This document shows, piece after piece, positions 1 through 5,245 of a stretch of DNA of 14,755 nt. A model generated the notes under the pieces. It worked only from the letters and a program-made list of their open reading frames with translations. It was not told the origin of the DNA and ran no database searches. Every line of letters begins with the position of its first letter. The first letter of the stretch is position 1. A program made the position numbers and the translations under genes. Origin of the DNA: an uncultured Rikenellaceae bacterium (GTDB lineage: Bacteria > Bacteroidota > Bacteroidia > Bacteroidales > Rikenellaceae); contig CAMWRR010000014.1 in the NCBI GenBank assembly GCA_947176715.1, positions 1 to 14,755 of the forward strand. The letters run 5' to 3'.

Positions 1-57
1 CTTCTCGTCGGCCGCGTCAGATGGGTATACGAGCCTGGTTTTATTGCCGTGTCCCAT
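1..57 (-). CDS. possible N-terminus of an off-window minus-strand gene (weak)
   Basis: A minus-strand ATG at 57-55 opens a frame that stays open to the left edge for 19 codons, starting MGHGNKTRLVY. It has the same orientation as the next gene to the right and sits just beyond repeat copy A. No signal peptide or motif is visible, and 19 codons is too short to distinguish a real gene from a chance open frame. The ATG also lies inside an inverted repeat (48-55 with 85-92), which argues for caution. Product unknown. Confidence 0.2.
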   Translation of the reverse strand, partial: MGHGNKTRLVYPSDAADEK

Positions 58-449
58 CGGCGGTTAAAAACGGATAAAAAACGCGGGACACGACCATTCT
101 CTTTTTCGTCGCCCGGGAAATTATCGAGATATGTGAAACATGGGAAAGGAGGGTGCGGGGTATGCGCACGTTCCGTTGTCCCTCTATTCCGACAGCTCGT
201 TGAAATTTCCTAAGTTTCAGAAAGCAAGAATAAAGTCGGCGTTTTTTATCTTCGGCCGTAGCCTCCGCCTCGGGAGGAGCGACCTTCAGATGCCTGCGCC
301 TCTATGACGTTAGGCATCATTGCGATAATAAAACAGGTTCGTTGTTAGAATATGTCGGCTGTTTTCCCCGGAGCCGGCAATCCCGGGTTCCAATCCGTTG
401 CGATATTCGTAACGGTTGTATGCGTTGCATCTTTCGCGGAGAGAGGCTG
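58..449. other. intergenic region with repeat copy A and small hairpins
   Basis: No gene is supported here. It holds an 8-bp inverted repeat (48-55 with 85-92), repeat copy A (76-236), a 5-bp hairpin (262-266 with 273-277) and a perfect 7-bp hairpin (289-295 with 312-318). None of the hairpins is followed by a convincing T-run on either strand, so I do not call a terminator for the lipoprotein gene ending at 450. No TAnnTTTG promoter box was seen upstream of copy A on the minus strand. An open frame on the plus strand from 342 is antisense to the lipoprotein gene and is not supported. Confidence 0.5.
76..236 (-). repeat. intergenic element, copy A (diverged)
   Basis: This copy shares three blocks in the same order with copy B at 1284-1438: a 16-nt start block (76-91, 14 of 16 identical), GACAGCT (191-197), and a 35-nt block (201-235) identical to 1404-1438. 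The sequence between the blocks differs completely. Copy A nevertheless forms its own long hairpin: 116-122 pairs with 204-210, 125-128 with 196-199, and GGAA.GGAGGG near 142-152 pairs with CCCTCT.TTCC at 180-190 with one mismatch and one wobble. Orientation is given as minus because copy B has a clear minus-strand promoter. I do not recognise the family. Confidence 0.6.
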
Positions 450-1232
450 TTAATCGTTCTCACCCGGTTTCTTAACCAAGTCGAAAAATCCGCTTATCTC
501 CTGCTGGTCGATGGCTTGACGCACGTTGAAGCGTTTTATCTGGTCTTCGTAGCCTTGTCTTGTCACCTTTATTTCTATCTGCACGTTATGCGAGTTCTCG
601 TAGGTGAGGCCCTGTATGTTGAACGAGCGGGTCTCCTCGTAGGGGATAGTGCCGAGGTAGAGCTCGTTGGTGTTCTTGACCTCCAGCGGTGCGTTCGATA
701 CCACTCGCCAGAAGATACGTGCACCTCGCGGCTCCGAATCGAAGAACCAGCGTACCACGGTCCCCTCCAAAGAGGTTACGCCGGGGGTGTCACGGGTGAC
801 GCGTTCCTGTTCGGACTTGACAGGTGCCGTGGGGTCGTAATTCAAGGCATACGGAATTTTTGTCATATTGATAGGGTAATATTTGGAAACAGGTTTCATC
901 ATAGCACCGGTACCAGCATCGACACCGAAGCCTATTACGCCACCAAACAATAGGTTCAATAATGACACTCCATTGAATTTTTTGTTGATTGTAAAAGAAT
1001 ACGGCTCGTATCCTTGTGCTTTCGCGATTACATGACTATCCTTGAACCCGCGTTTTATTTTTGTCTCGAACGGGAGAACCACATTGTTGTACTTTTTATC
1101 GTCCACCGTTAGGTCGACAGGTTCGTGCATAGTATTACTAGTGAACGTCACTTTCGATTTGGAACCGTTGAACATCGTTGCGCATGACGATATAAGCAAT
1201 ATCGTCATTGTCGTCAAAAGAAATTTTTTCAT
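450..1232 (-). CDS. PEGA-like outer-membrane lipoprotein, unknown function
   Basis: This is a 260-residue predicted lipoprotein. The N-terminus is a short basic and hydrophobic signal with lipobox ISSC (Cys17), so the mature protein should be lipid-anchored in the envelope. CATMFNGS after the cleavage site resembles small Bacteroidetes and Proteobacteria lipoproteins whose first domain is a beta-sandwich (about residues 20-85). A glycine-rich hydrophobic stretch (about 93-115, LLFGGVIGFGVDAG) could insert in or touch the membrane. A second beta-rich region (about 160-250), with SEPRGARIFW and LGTIPYEE, resembles PEGA domains, which are carbohydrate- or surface-associated, but this match is by eye. 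It is monocistronic, flanked on both sides by copies of an unusual intergenic element, and AT-richer than its neighbours. The start is set by the signal peptide. A likely promoter lies at 1255-1286. Confidence 0.85.
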   Translation of the reverse strand: MKKFLLTTMTILLISSCATMFNGSKSKVTFTSNTMHEPVDLTVDDKKYNNVVLPFETKIKRGFKDSHVIAKAQGYEPYSFTINKKFNGVSLLNLLFGGVIGFGVDAGTGAMMKPVSKYYPINMTKIPYALNYDPTAPVKSEQERVTRDTPGVTSLEGTVVRWFFDSEPRGARIFWRVVSNAPLEVKNTNELYLGTIPYEETRSFNIQGLTYENSHNVQIEIKVTRQGYEDQIKRFNVRQAIDQQEISGFFDLVKKPGEND

Positions 1233-1254
1233 ACTTTTTATGGATTGCTCGTCC

Positions 1255-1286
1255 CAAAGCGATACAGGTTAGTTATAAGACACAAA
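1255..1286 (-). promoter_or_regulatory. probable promoter of the lipoprotein gene
   Basis: Read on the minus strand, TTTG (1286-1283) is followed after exactly 20 nt by TCGCTTTG (1262-1255). This is the Bacteroidetes -33/-7 layout with one deviation (C for A in TAnnTTTG). Transcription would start near 1249, giving a leader of about 17 nt before the ATG at 1232. The -33 TTTG is the end of the T-run that closes element copy B, so element and promoter overlap. Confidence 0.4.
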
Positions 1287-1540
1287 AAACGTGGGACATA
1301 ACTTTCAATTCGCTTTCTGAGGTCTTAGGATACCTATGCTGTCGAATAAAAGTAAAAGCCCACGTTAGACGTGAGCGTTTACGCTTTTACTCTCGACAGC
1401 TAATGAAATTTCCTAAGTTTCAGAAAGCAAGAATAAAGCTAACGCTTTTTATGTGTTTAGGCGCCCGTATATCGGTGCCGTAATGTTTTCTTATCAGTAG
1501 TGTCTCGTTATTTTGTCATAGGCAATGCGTATGTTGGTTT
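1284..1540 (-). ncRNA. candidate structured RNA / intergenic element, copy B
   Basis: An RNA reading leftward from the promoter at 1545-1575 would contain a large regular hairpin made of four perfect helices separated by small internal loops: 1312-1320 with 1420-1428 (9 bp), 1324-1330 with 1411-1417 (7 bp), 1338-1345 with 1393-1400 (8 bp) and 1351-1359 with 1383-1391 (9 bp). The apical part can form CACGT/ACGTG (1361-1365 with 1369-1373). The apical strand 1359-1366 is also perfectly complementary to 1288-1295, which lies directly before a run of six T on the minus strand, suggesting a pseudoknot or an alternative terminator. A second hairpin near 1453-1474 (GGCGCC with GGTGCC, one wobble) lies on the promoter side. 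The overall shape recalls 6S-like RNAs or hairpin MITEs, but I cannot assign a family. Confidence 0.5.
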
Positions 1541-1544
1541 GCGA

Positions 1545-1575
1545 CAAATATAGTATAAAAAATAATCTTCGCAAA
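1545..1575 (-). promoter_or_regulatory. consensus Bacteroidetes promoter firing into element copy B
   Basis: On the minus strand TTTG (1575-1572) is followed after 19 nt by TATATTTG (1552-1545), an exact match to the TTTG/TAnnTTTG primary sigma-factor consensus of Bacteroidetes. Start of transcription is expected near 1538-1540. The first thing downstream is element copy B, with the lipoprotein gene more than 300 nt away and served by its own closer promoter, so the likely product is the element RNA. Confidence 0.65.
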
Positions 1576-1719
1576 AGTTGAAATATGTTTGTCGTGTTTA
1601 AGTGGCTAGTAGTCAGGGTGATATAGCCGCGAACTGTGCAGCTGTGTCTGTTGTTGAAAGGTTATGTTACGGGAGCCGATTCCGCGAGAATTTCGGGAAA
1701 GTTTGATAAGTGAGGATTG
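1576..1719. other. intergenic, no feature seen
   Basis: This stretch separates the 3' end of rnhB (stop at 1720-1722, minus strand) from the promoter at 1545-1575. I see no gene, no strong hairpin followed by T residues and no repeat. Where rnhB transcription ends is not apparent. Confidence 0.4.
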
Positions 1720-2322
1720 TTAAAATGTCAGTCCCGGAATGGTTGGCGCGCACGGACCGTAAGAGCGGCGGTGGTGCGGAGTGAGGCCGTGTTCGGCTAT
1801 GGCTCGCAGGTGTTCGGCTGTGGGGTATCCGCTGTTGCGTTCCCAGCCGTAGTGCGGGTATCTCTCGGCCAGAGCGGTCATATAGTCGTCGCGGAATGTC
1901 TTGGCCAGTACGGATGCGGCGGCTATGCCGGCTATCTTGCCGTCGCCCTTTACGATGCACTCGAACGGTATGTCGAGGTCGCTACGGAAACGGTTGCCGT
2001 CTATGAGCAGCAGTTCCGGCTTGGTCGACAGGGCCTTTACGGCCAGCGACATGGCTTTGAACGAGGCGTTGAGGATGTTTATGCGGTCTATCTCCGAGGG
2101 CGACACCGAGGCCGCCGCCCATGCCGTCGCCTCCTTTATGATAACCTCGCGCAGGGCATACCTCCGTTTGGCGGTCAGCTTCTTGGAGTCGTCGAGCAGC
2201 TCGTCGGCGAAATCATCGGGCAGAATCACCGCCGCCGCGAAGACAGGCCCCGCCAACGGACCCCGCCCCGCCTCGTCGCATCCGGCCTCAACGACTCCGC
2301 TATGTAAACGTGCTGTCAGCAT
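1720..2322 (-). CDS. rnhB: ribonuclease HII
   Basis: RNase HII cleaves the RNA strand of RNA-DNA hybrids in the cytoplasm and removes single ribonucleotides misincorporated in DNA. The 200-residue length is typical. The N-terminal motif CDEAGRGPLAGPV (residues 15-27) supplies catalytic Asp16 and Glu17. DDSKKLT follows at 44-50, IDGN at 107-110 supplies Asp108, and GDGKIAGIAAASVLAK with FRD near 126-145 supplies the fourth acidic residue, about Asp145. All expected active-site residues are present. The start ATG at 2322 places DEAGRG at the usual distance from the N-terminus. It lies 111 nt downstream of the tatD gene on the same strand and may also have its own promoter at 2327-2357. Confidence 0.97.
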   Translation of the reverse strand: MLTARLHSGVVEAGCDEAGRGPLAGPVFAAAVILPDDFADELLDDSKKLTAKRRYALREVIIKEATAWAAASVSPSEIDRINILNASFKAMSLAVKALSTKPELLLIDGNRFRSDLDIPFECIVKGDGKIAGIAAASVLAKTFRDDYMTALAERYPHYGWERNSGYPTAEHLRAIAEHGLTPHHRRSYGPCAPTIPGLTF

Positions 2323-2326
2323 GTCG

Positions 2327-2357
2327 CAAAAATAGCAAATATTGTTTCCCGGCGAAA
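2327..2357 (-). promoter_or_regulatory. possible rnhB promoter giving a near-leaderless mRNA
   Basis: On the minus strand TTTC (2357-2354) is followed after 19 nt by TATTTTTG (2334-2327). The -7 box fits TAnnTTTG, while the -33 box has one mismatch. The -7 box ends only 4 nt before the rnhB ATG, so transcription would start at or within a few nt of the start codon. Confidence 0.35.
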
Positions 2358-2433
2358 GTCTTGCGACGAGATATGAAACAAGGCTTCCGGCTCGCCAATC
2401 TCCGTAATGCCGGCAGGAGTATGTCCGTACGGC

Positions 2434-3189
2434 TCATCCGAGTCTGAACATCCTCTCCGCATTGGCGGTGGTGGCTGTCTCCACTTCGGCGACGGAGCAC
2501 CCCTTTATCTCGGCTATCTTGGCGGCTATGAGGGGTATGTTGGCGCTCTCGTTGCGTCGGCCCCTGTGCGGTACCGGCGAGAGGTAGGGGCTGTCGGTTT
2601 CGAGCACTATGTCGTCGAGGGACATAGCCGCCACCGCTTCGGGTAGCCGGGAGTTATTGAATGTGACGGTGCCTCCTATGCCGAAGAGAAAGTCGCCCGT
2701 CTCCTTTATGGCGAGGTAGTCGTCGACGGTGCCTGCGAAGCCGTGCATCACGCCTCTCAGCCTTCTGTCGCGGCGCAGTAACTCTATCATGGGGCCGAAC
2801 GCCTCGCGGGTGTGTATGATGAGCGGCAGACCGTATGTGCGCGACAGCTCGAAGTGGCGCGACAGTATCTCCGTCTGCCGGTCGATGGTCTCGGGTGTCC
2901 AGTGCATGTCGAGTCCGCATTCCCCTATGGCGACGTATCGTCCGGCACCGTCACGCAGCCTGTTCTCCGCCTCGCTCATGTCGCCCTGTTCGGTGGGGTG
3001 CAGCCCTATGGTGGGGTAGAGTATGCCGGGATAACGGGCGGCCAGACGCTCCATGTCGTCGTAGCTTTCGGGCGATATGGCGGGCATTATCATCTTGCCT
3101 ACTCCGGACTCAGTGGCGCGGACTATCACGCTCTCTATGTCGGCCTCGAACTCGGGGGCGAAGAGGTGGGTGTGGGTGTCTATATACAT
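2434..3189 (-). CDS. TatD-family metal-dependent hydrolase (DNase/deacylase type)
   Basis: The 251 residues match the usual TatD length. This TIM-barrel metallohydrolase family shows 3'-5' exonuclease activity on DNA, and some members act as D-aminoacyl-tRNA deacylases. Metal ligands are visible: DTHTHL (residues 4-9, His6 and His8), IGECGLD (88-94, Glu90), IIHTRE (His126), MHGFAGT (His149) and LETDSPYLSP (Asp199). IGLHPTE near 61-67 is also typical. The start at 3189 puts the first metal motif at residue 4, as expected. It lies on the minus strand behind dprA but is separated from it by a terminator and a repeat array, so it probably starts a separate transcript with rnhB. I saw no consensus promoter box upstream. 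Family membership is secure; the exact substrate is not. Confidence 0.95.
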   Translation of the reverse strand: MYIDTHTHLFAPEFEADIESVIVRATESGVGKMIMPAISPESYDDMERLAARYPGILYPTIGLHPTEQGDMSEAENRLRDGAGRYVAIGECGLDMHWTPETIDRQTEILSRHFELSRTYGLPLIIHTREAFGPMIELLRRDRRLRGVMHGFAGTVDDYLAIKETGDFLFGIGGTVTFNNSRLPEAVAAMSLDDIVLETDSPYLSPVPHRGRRNESANIPLIAAKIAEIKGCSVAEVETATTANAERMFRLG

Positions 3190-3332
3190 GTGGCTTATCT
3201 ATTTTGCGGTAATTATATCTTTTGGACCTTTTATCAGGCAGACCTTCGGGTTTTTACCTGTCAGAGAGCTGTTCTTGTCCGTTTTGCATTTTTAAATGAA
3301 TTATGTTCACTGGTATATTGTATCTATGATCT
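3190..3332. other. intergenic between tatD and the tandem repeats
   Basis: AT-rich spacer upstream of the tatD start. I found no exact TAnnTTTG box on the minus strand; near-matches such as TATTTTG and TATCTTTTG occur on the plus strand but with wrong spacing. No gene is supported. Confidence 0.4.
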
Positions 3333-3413
3333 TTCAACCTCCTCAAAGTTGCTGTGTTCACTTCTATGCGAGAGCATAACTCCGGTTGTAGTTTATCAAA
3401 GAGGGGACTGTGT
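3333..3413 (+). repeat. 81-nt structured tandem repeat, unit 1
   Basis: Unit 1 is 81 nt and matches unit 2 at 3425-3505 with 7 substitutions and no gaps (period 92). It can fold as a three-way junction on the plus strand: outer helix 3335-3339 with 3384-3388, a hairpin 3346-3351 with 3359-3363 (one bulged T at 3349), and a hairpin 3365-3369 with 3374-3378 closed by a GAGA (GNRA-type) loop. A further imperfect hairpin with AAAGA...TCTTT spans its right end and the spacer. Transcription and function are unknown. Confidence 0.75.
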
Positions 3414-3424
3414 TAGTCTCTTTC

Positions 3425-3505
3425 TTCAACCTCCCCAAAGTCGCTGTGTTCGCTTCTATACGAGAGTGTAACTCCGGTTGTAGTTTATCAAAAAGGGGAC
3501 TGTGT
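3425..3505 (+). repeat. 81-nt structured tandem repeat, unit 2
   Basis: This is the second unit. Against unit 1, T3350-A3360 becomes C3442-G3452, G3368-C3375 becomes A3460-T3467, and A3376 becomes G3468, giving a wobble with T3459. Five of seven changes therefore fall in helices and keep pairing. The wobble keeps pairing only if the plus strand is the RNA. The right end of this unit forms one arm of the dprA terminator. Confidence 0.75.
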
Positions 3506-3510
3506 CCCCT
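3490..3510 (-). terminator. intrinsic terminator of the tadA-dprA operon
   Basis: On the minus strand, AGGGGAC (3510-3504), a 3-nt loop and GTCCCCT (3500-3494) form a perfect 7-bp hairpin followed by TTTT. It starts 4 nt after the dprA stop codon. The second arm belongs to tandem repeat unit 2, so the terminator is built partly from repeat sequence. Confidence 0.85.
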
Positions 3511-3514
3511 CCCC

Positions 3515-4612
3515 CTATCGGAGTTTTATGTACATCATTCCTTTGATGGCTTTTATGATTCCGTGCAGTTGCATCATGGTCAGGGCCTTGGATGCTTCTG
3601 CTACGCTCAACCCCGACCTCTCCACCAAGCTCTCCTTGTCTATCTCCTCGCCGCTGTCGAAGGCGTCGTATAGGGCTTGCTCCTGCGGCGTCAGCGATAG
3701 GAACGGCAGCTCCTTGACGGCGGTGCGGTCGTCGTGCCACCCCATGACGGAGGCAATGTCACCGCCGCATACGCATAGGTTGGCTTTGTCGGAACGTATG
3801 AGCGAGATGCACCCCTCGAACGACTGGTCGGTGGCGCGTCCGGGGGCGGCGAACACCTCGCGGTGATAGCTGTCGGCTATGTCGGCGGTAACGAGCGAGC
3901 CACTTTTTGCCGGACTCTCTGCCACGAACAACGCCTCCGACATGCCCGCCACTATGCGGTTGCGTGCGAGGAAGTTGGGCGGCAGAGGGGCGGTGCCCGA
4001 GGGGTACTCGGTCACGATGGCTCCGTGCTCCTCTATGATGCGCCGGGCAAGGTCGCGGTGTTGCGACGGGTAGATGGTGTCGAGTCCGTGAGCTACCACC
4101 GCCACGGTGACAAGACCGTTCTCGAGTGCGGCACGATGGGCTACGCCGTCTATGCCGTAGGCCAGGCCGCTTACTATCACCGTCTTGCCCGACATGGCGG
4201 CCAGCTCCTCCACCACCTTGCGCGTTACGGCCTCGCCGGCGGCGCTCATTCGGCGGGTGCCTACCACGCCTACGTAACGGTTGCCGTGGGCGGTGAAGTC
4301 GAAGTCGCCCTTGACATATATCAGCGACGGTGCGTCCGGTGTGTCGCGCAGGAGGGCGGGGTAGTCGTCGCCGGTGAACGGTATGACCCTTATGCCCCAC
4401 CGCTCGGCGAATTCCAGTTGACGGTCGGCGGCCTCGTAGGCGGAGCACGACACTATCTTGTCGGCTATGCGTGGGGCGAGGCCCGCCCGTTCGGTGAGGT
4501 CGTCGCGCGAGGCCGCCAGTATCTCGGCCGCCGACGGGTAATAGTCCCACAGGTGCACGAGCGTGGCCGGCGGCAGATGCAACAGCGATAGCGCTATGTC
4601 GTCCCTTATCAT
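3515..4612 (-). CDS. dprA: DNA processing protein DprA (DNA uptake, RecA loader)
   Basis: DprA binds incoming single-stranded DNA during natural transformation and loads RecA; it is also conserved in species not known to be competent. The protein has 365 residues. An N-terminal helical HhH/SAM-like part (about 1-70) precedes a Rossmann-fold core: VGVVGTRRMS (114-123), VSGLAYGIDGVAH (147-159), GLDTIYPSQH (176-185), NFLARNRIVAGMS (213-225) and AKSGSLVTA (235-243). A C-terminal winged-helix domain (about 304-365) has ALYDAF and SGLSVAEASKAL. The start ATG at 4612 overlaps the tadA stop (ATGA), implying translational coupling. A longer in-frame reading up to 4954 exists but its first 114 codons are arginine- and proline-rich shadow of tadA and are rejected. 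Confidence 0.96.
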   Translation of the reverse strand: MIRDDIALSLLHLPPATLVHLWDYYPSAAEILAASRDDLTERAGLAPRIADKIVSCSAYEAADRQLEFAERWGIRVIPFTGDDYPALLRDTPDAPSLIYVKGDFDFTAHGNRYVGVVGTRRMSAAGEAVTRKVVEELAAMSGKTVIVSGLAYGIDGVAHRAALENGLVTVAVVAHGLDTIYPSQHRDLARRIIEEHGAIVTEYPSGTAPLPPNFLARNRIVAGMSEALFVAESPAKSGSLVTADIADSYHREVFAAPGRATDQSFEGCISLIRSDKANLCVCGGDIASVMGWHDDRTAVKELPFLSLTPQEQALYDAFDSGEEIDKESLVERSGLSVAEASKALTMMQLHGIIKAIKGMMYIKLR

Positions 4613-5058
4613 CGTCTCAGCCCTTTGAAAAATTCGCTCATCAGCCTCTCGCACTCCTCGCTCTCCACCCCGGACGTGACAGAGGTGCGCGGATGGAGCA
4701 TCTTGTCGGACAGGGTGGTGTAGCCGCGTTTGGGGTCGGAGGCACCGTAGACCACGCGGTCGGGGCGGGTCCAGTAACAGGCGGCGGCGCACATGGGGCA
4801 CGGCTCTACGGTCACATAGAGGGTGCACCCCTCCAGATACTTGCCCCCTATGGCGGCGGCCGCGGCGGTTATGGCCTGCATCTCGGCATGGGCGGTGGCG
4901 TCGCCGAGACACTCCACGAGGTTGTGTCCGCGGGCTATGACAGCGCCGTCGCATACCACTACGGCACCTATCGGCACCTCGCCTCTCTCTGCGGCGGCGT
5001 GCGCCTCGCTAATGGCCTGTCGCATGAAATAACTGTCGTCGTGCCGATTATTGTCCAT
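4609..5058 (-). CDS. tadA: tRNA-specific adenosine deaminase TadA
   Basis: TadA converts adenosine 34 of tRNA-Arg(ACG) to inosine in the cytoplasm, an essential step for decoding CGN codons. The 149 residues fit the family. The zinc site is complete: HAE (His57, with catalytic Glu59) and PCPMC (Cys87, Cys90). RGEVPIGAVVV (25-35) and the HNLVE segment (45-49) are typical of bacterial TadA. The chosen start, MDNN at 5058, gives a normal N-terminus; the frame stays open upstream to 5304 but would overlap the divergent aspS gene. It is the first gene of a two-gene operon with dprA (4-nt overlap). Its promoter must lie in 5059-5245, back to back with that of aspS. Confidence 0.96.
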   Translation of the reverse strand: MDNNRHDDSYFMRQAISEAHAAAERGEVPIGAVVVCDGAVIARGHNLVECLGDATAHAEMQAITAAAAAIGGKYLEGCTLYVTVEPCPMCAAACYWTRPDRVVYGASDPKRGYTTLSDKMLHPRTSVTSGVESEECERLMSEFFKGLRR

Positions 5059-5060
5059 TT

Positions 5061-5092
5061 TTATGCGTTTTCGGTAAAAATTACTAATTTTG
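5061..5092 (+). promoter_or_regulatory. possible aspS promoter
   Basis: TAATTTTG at 5085-5092 is an exact TAnnTTTG -7 box. About 20 nt upstream only a partial -33 match (TTATG region, 5061-5065) is seen. Use of this box would give an aspS leader of about 147 nt. Confidence 0.4.
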
Positions 5093-5097
5093 CGGTT

Positions 5098-5245
5098 GCC
5101 GGTTTTTCCGGCGGAAGAGACTGTAACATCTGTGGAGGCGGACATTTCCGCACCGCCATAAAGATACTGACAGGCCGGCGACAGAAGTGATCGTGTCGGG
5201 ACGGAGTATCCGACGGCGAAGCCAAAGATAATAAAAATTTTCGTT
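5098..5245 (+). other. aspS 5' leader with several small hairpins
   Basis: If the -7 box at 5085-5092 is used, this stretch is transcribed before aspS. It contains GCCGG/CCGGC (5098-5102 with 5108-5112), a GCGG/CCGC hairpin near 5136-5149, and GTCGG/CCGAC near 5196-5215. I see no T-box consensus and no open frame worth calling. It may be just an untranslated spacer between divergent genes. Confidence 0.3.

Noticed and set aside
1208..1483. 91-codon plus-strand frame through element copy B
   Set aside because: The matching frame in copy A is identical at all codon positions within the 35-bp island and diverges completely outside it, which fits a nucleotide-level element rather than a protein gene.
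3333..3505. CRISPR array
   Set aside because: Only two long units with an 11-nt gap, no short repeat-spacer pattern and no cas genes nearby.
3456..3740. Minus-strand frame crossing the tandem repeat into dprA
   Set aside because: It is out of frame with dprA and crosses the terminator; the differences between repeat units follow base pairing and not codon structure.
4613..4954. N-terminal extension of the dprA frame
   Set aside because: It is an antisense-free overlap entirely inside tadA in another frame, with arginine/proline/histidine-rich composition; DprA homology begins at the ATG at 4612.
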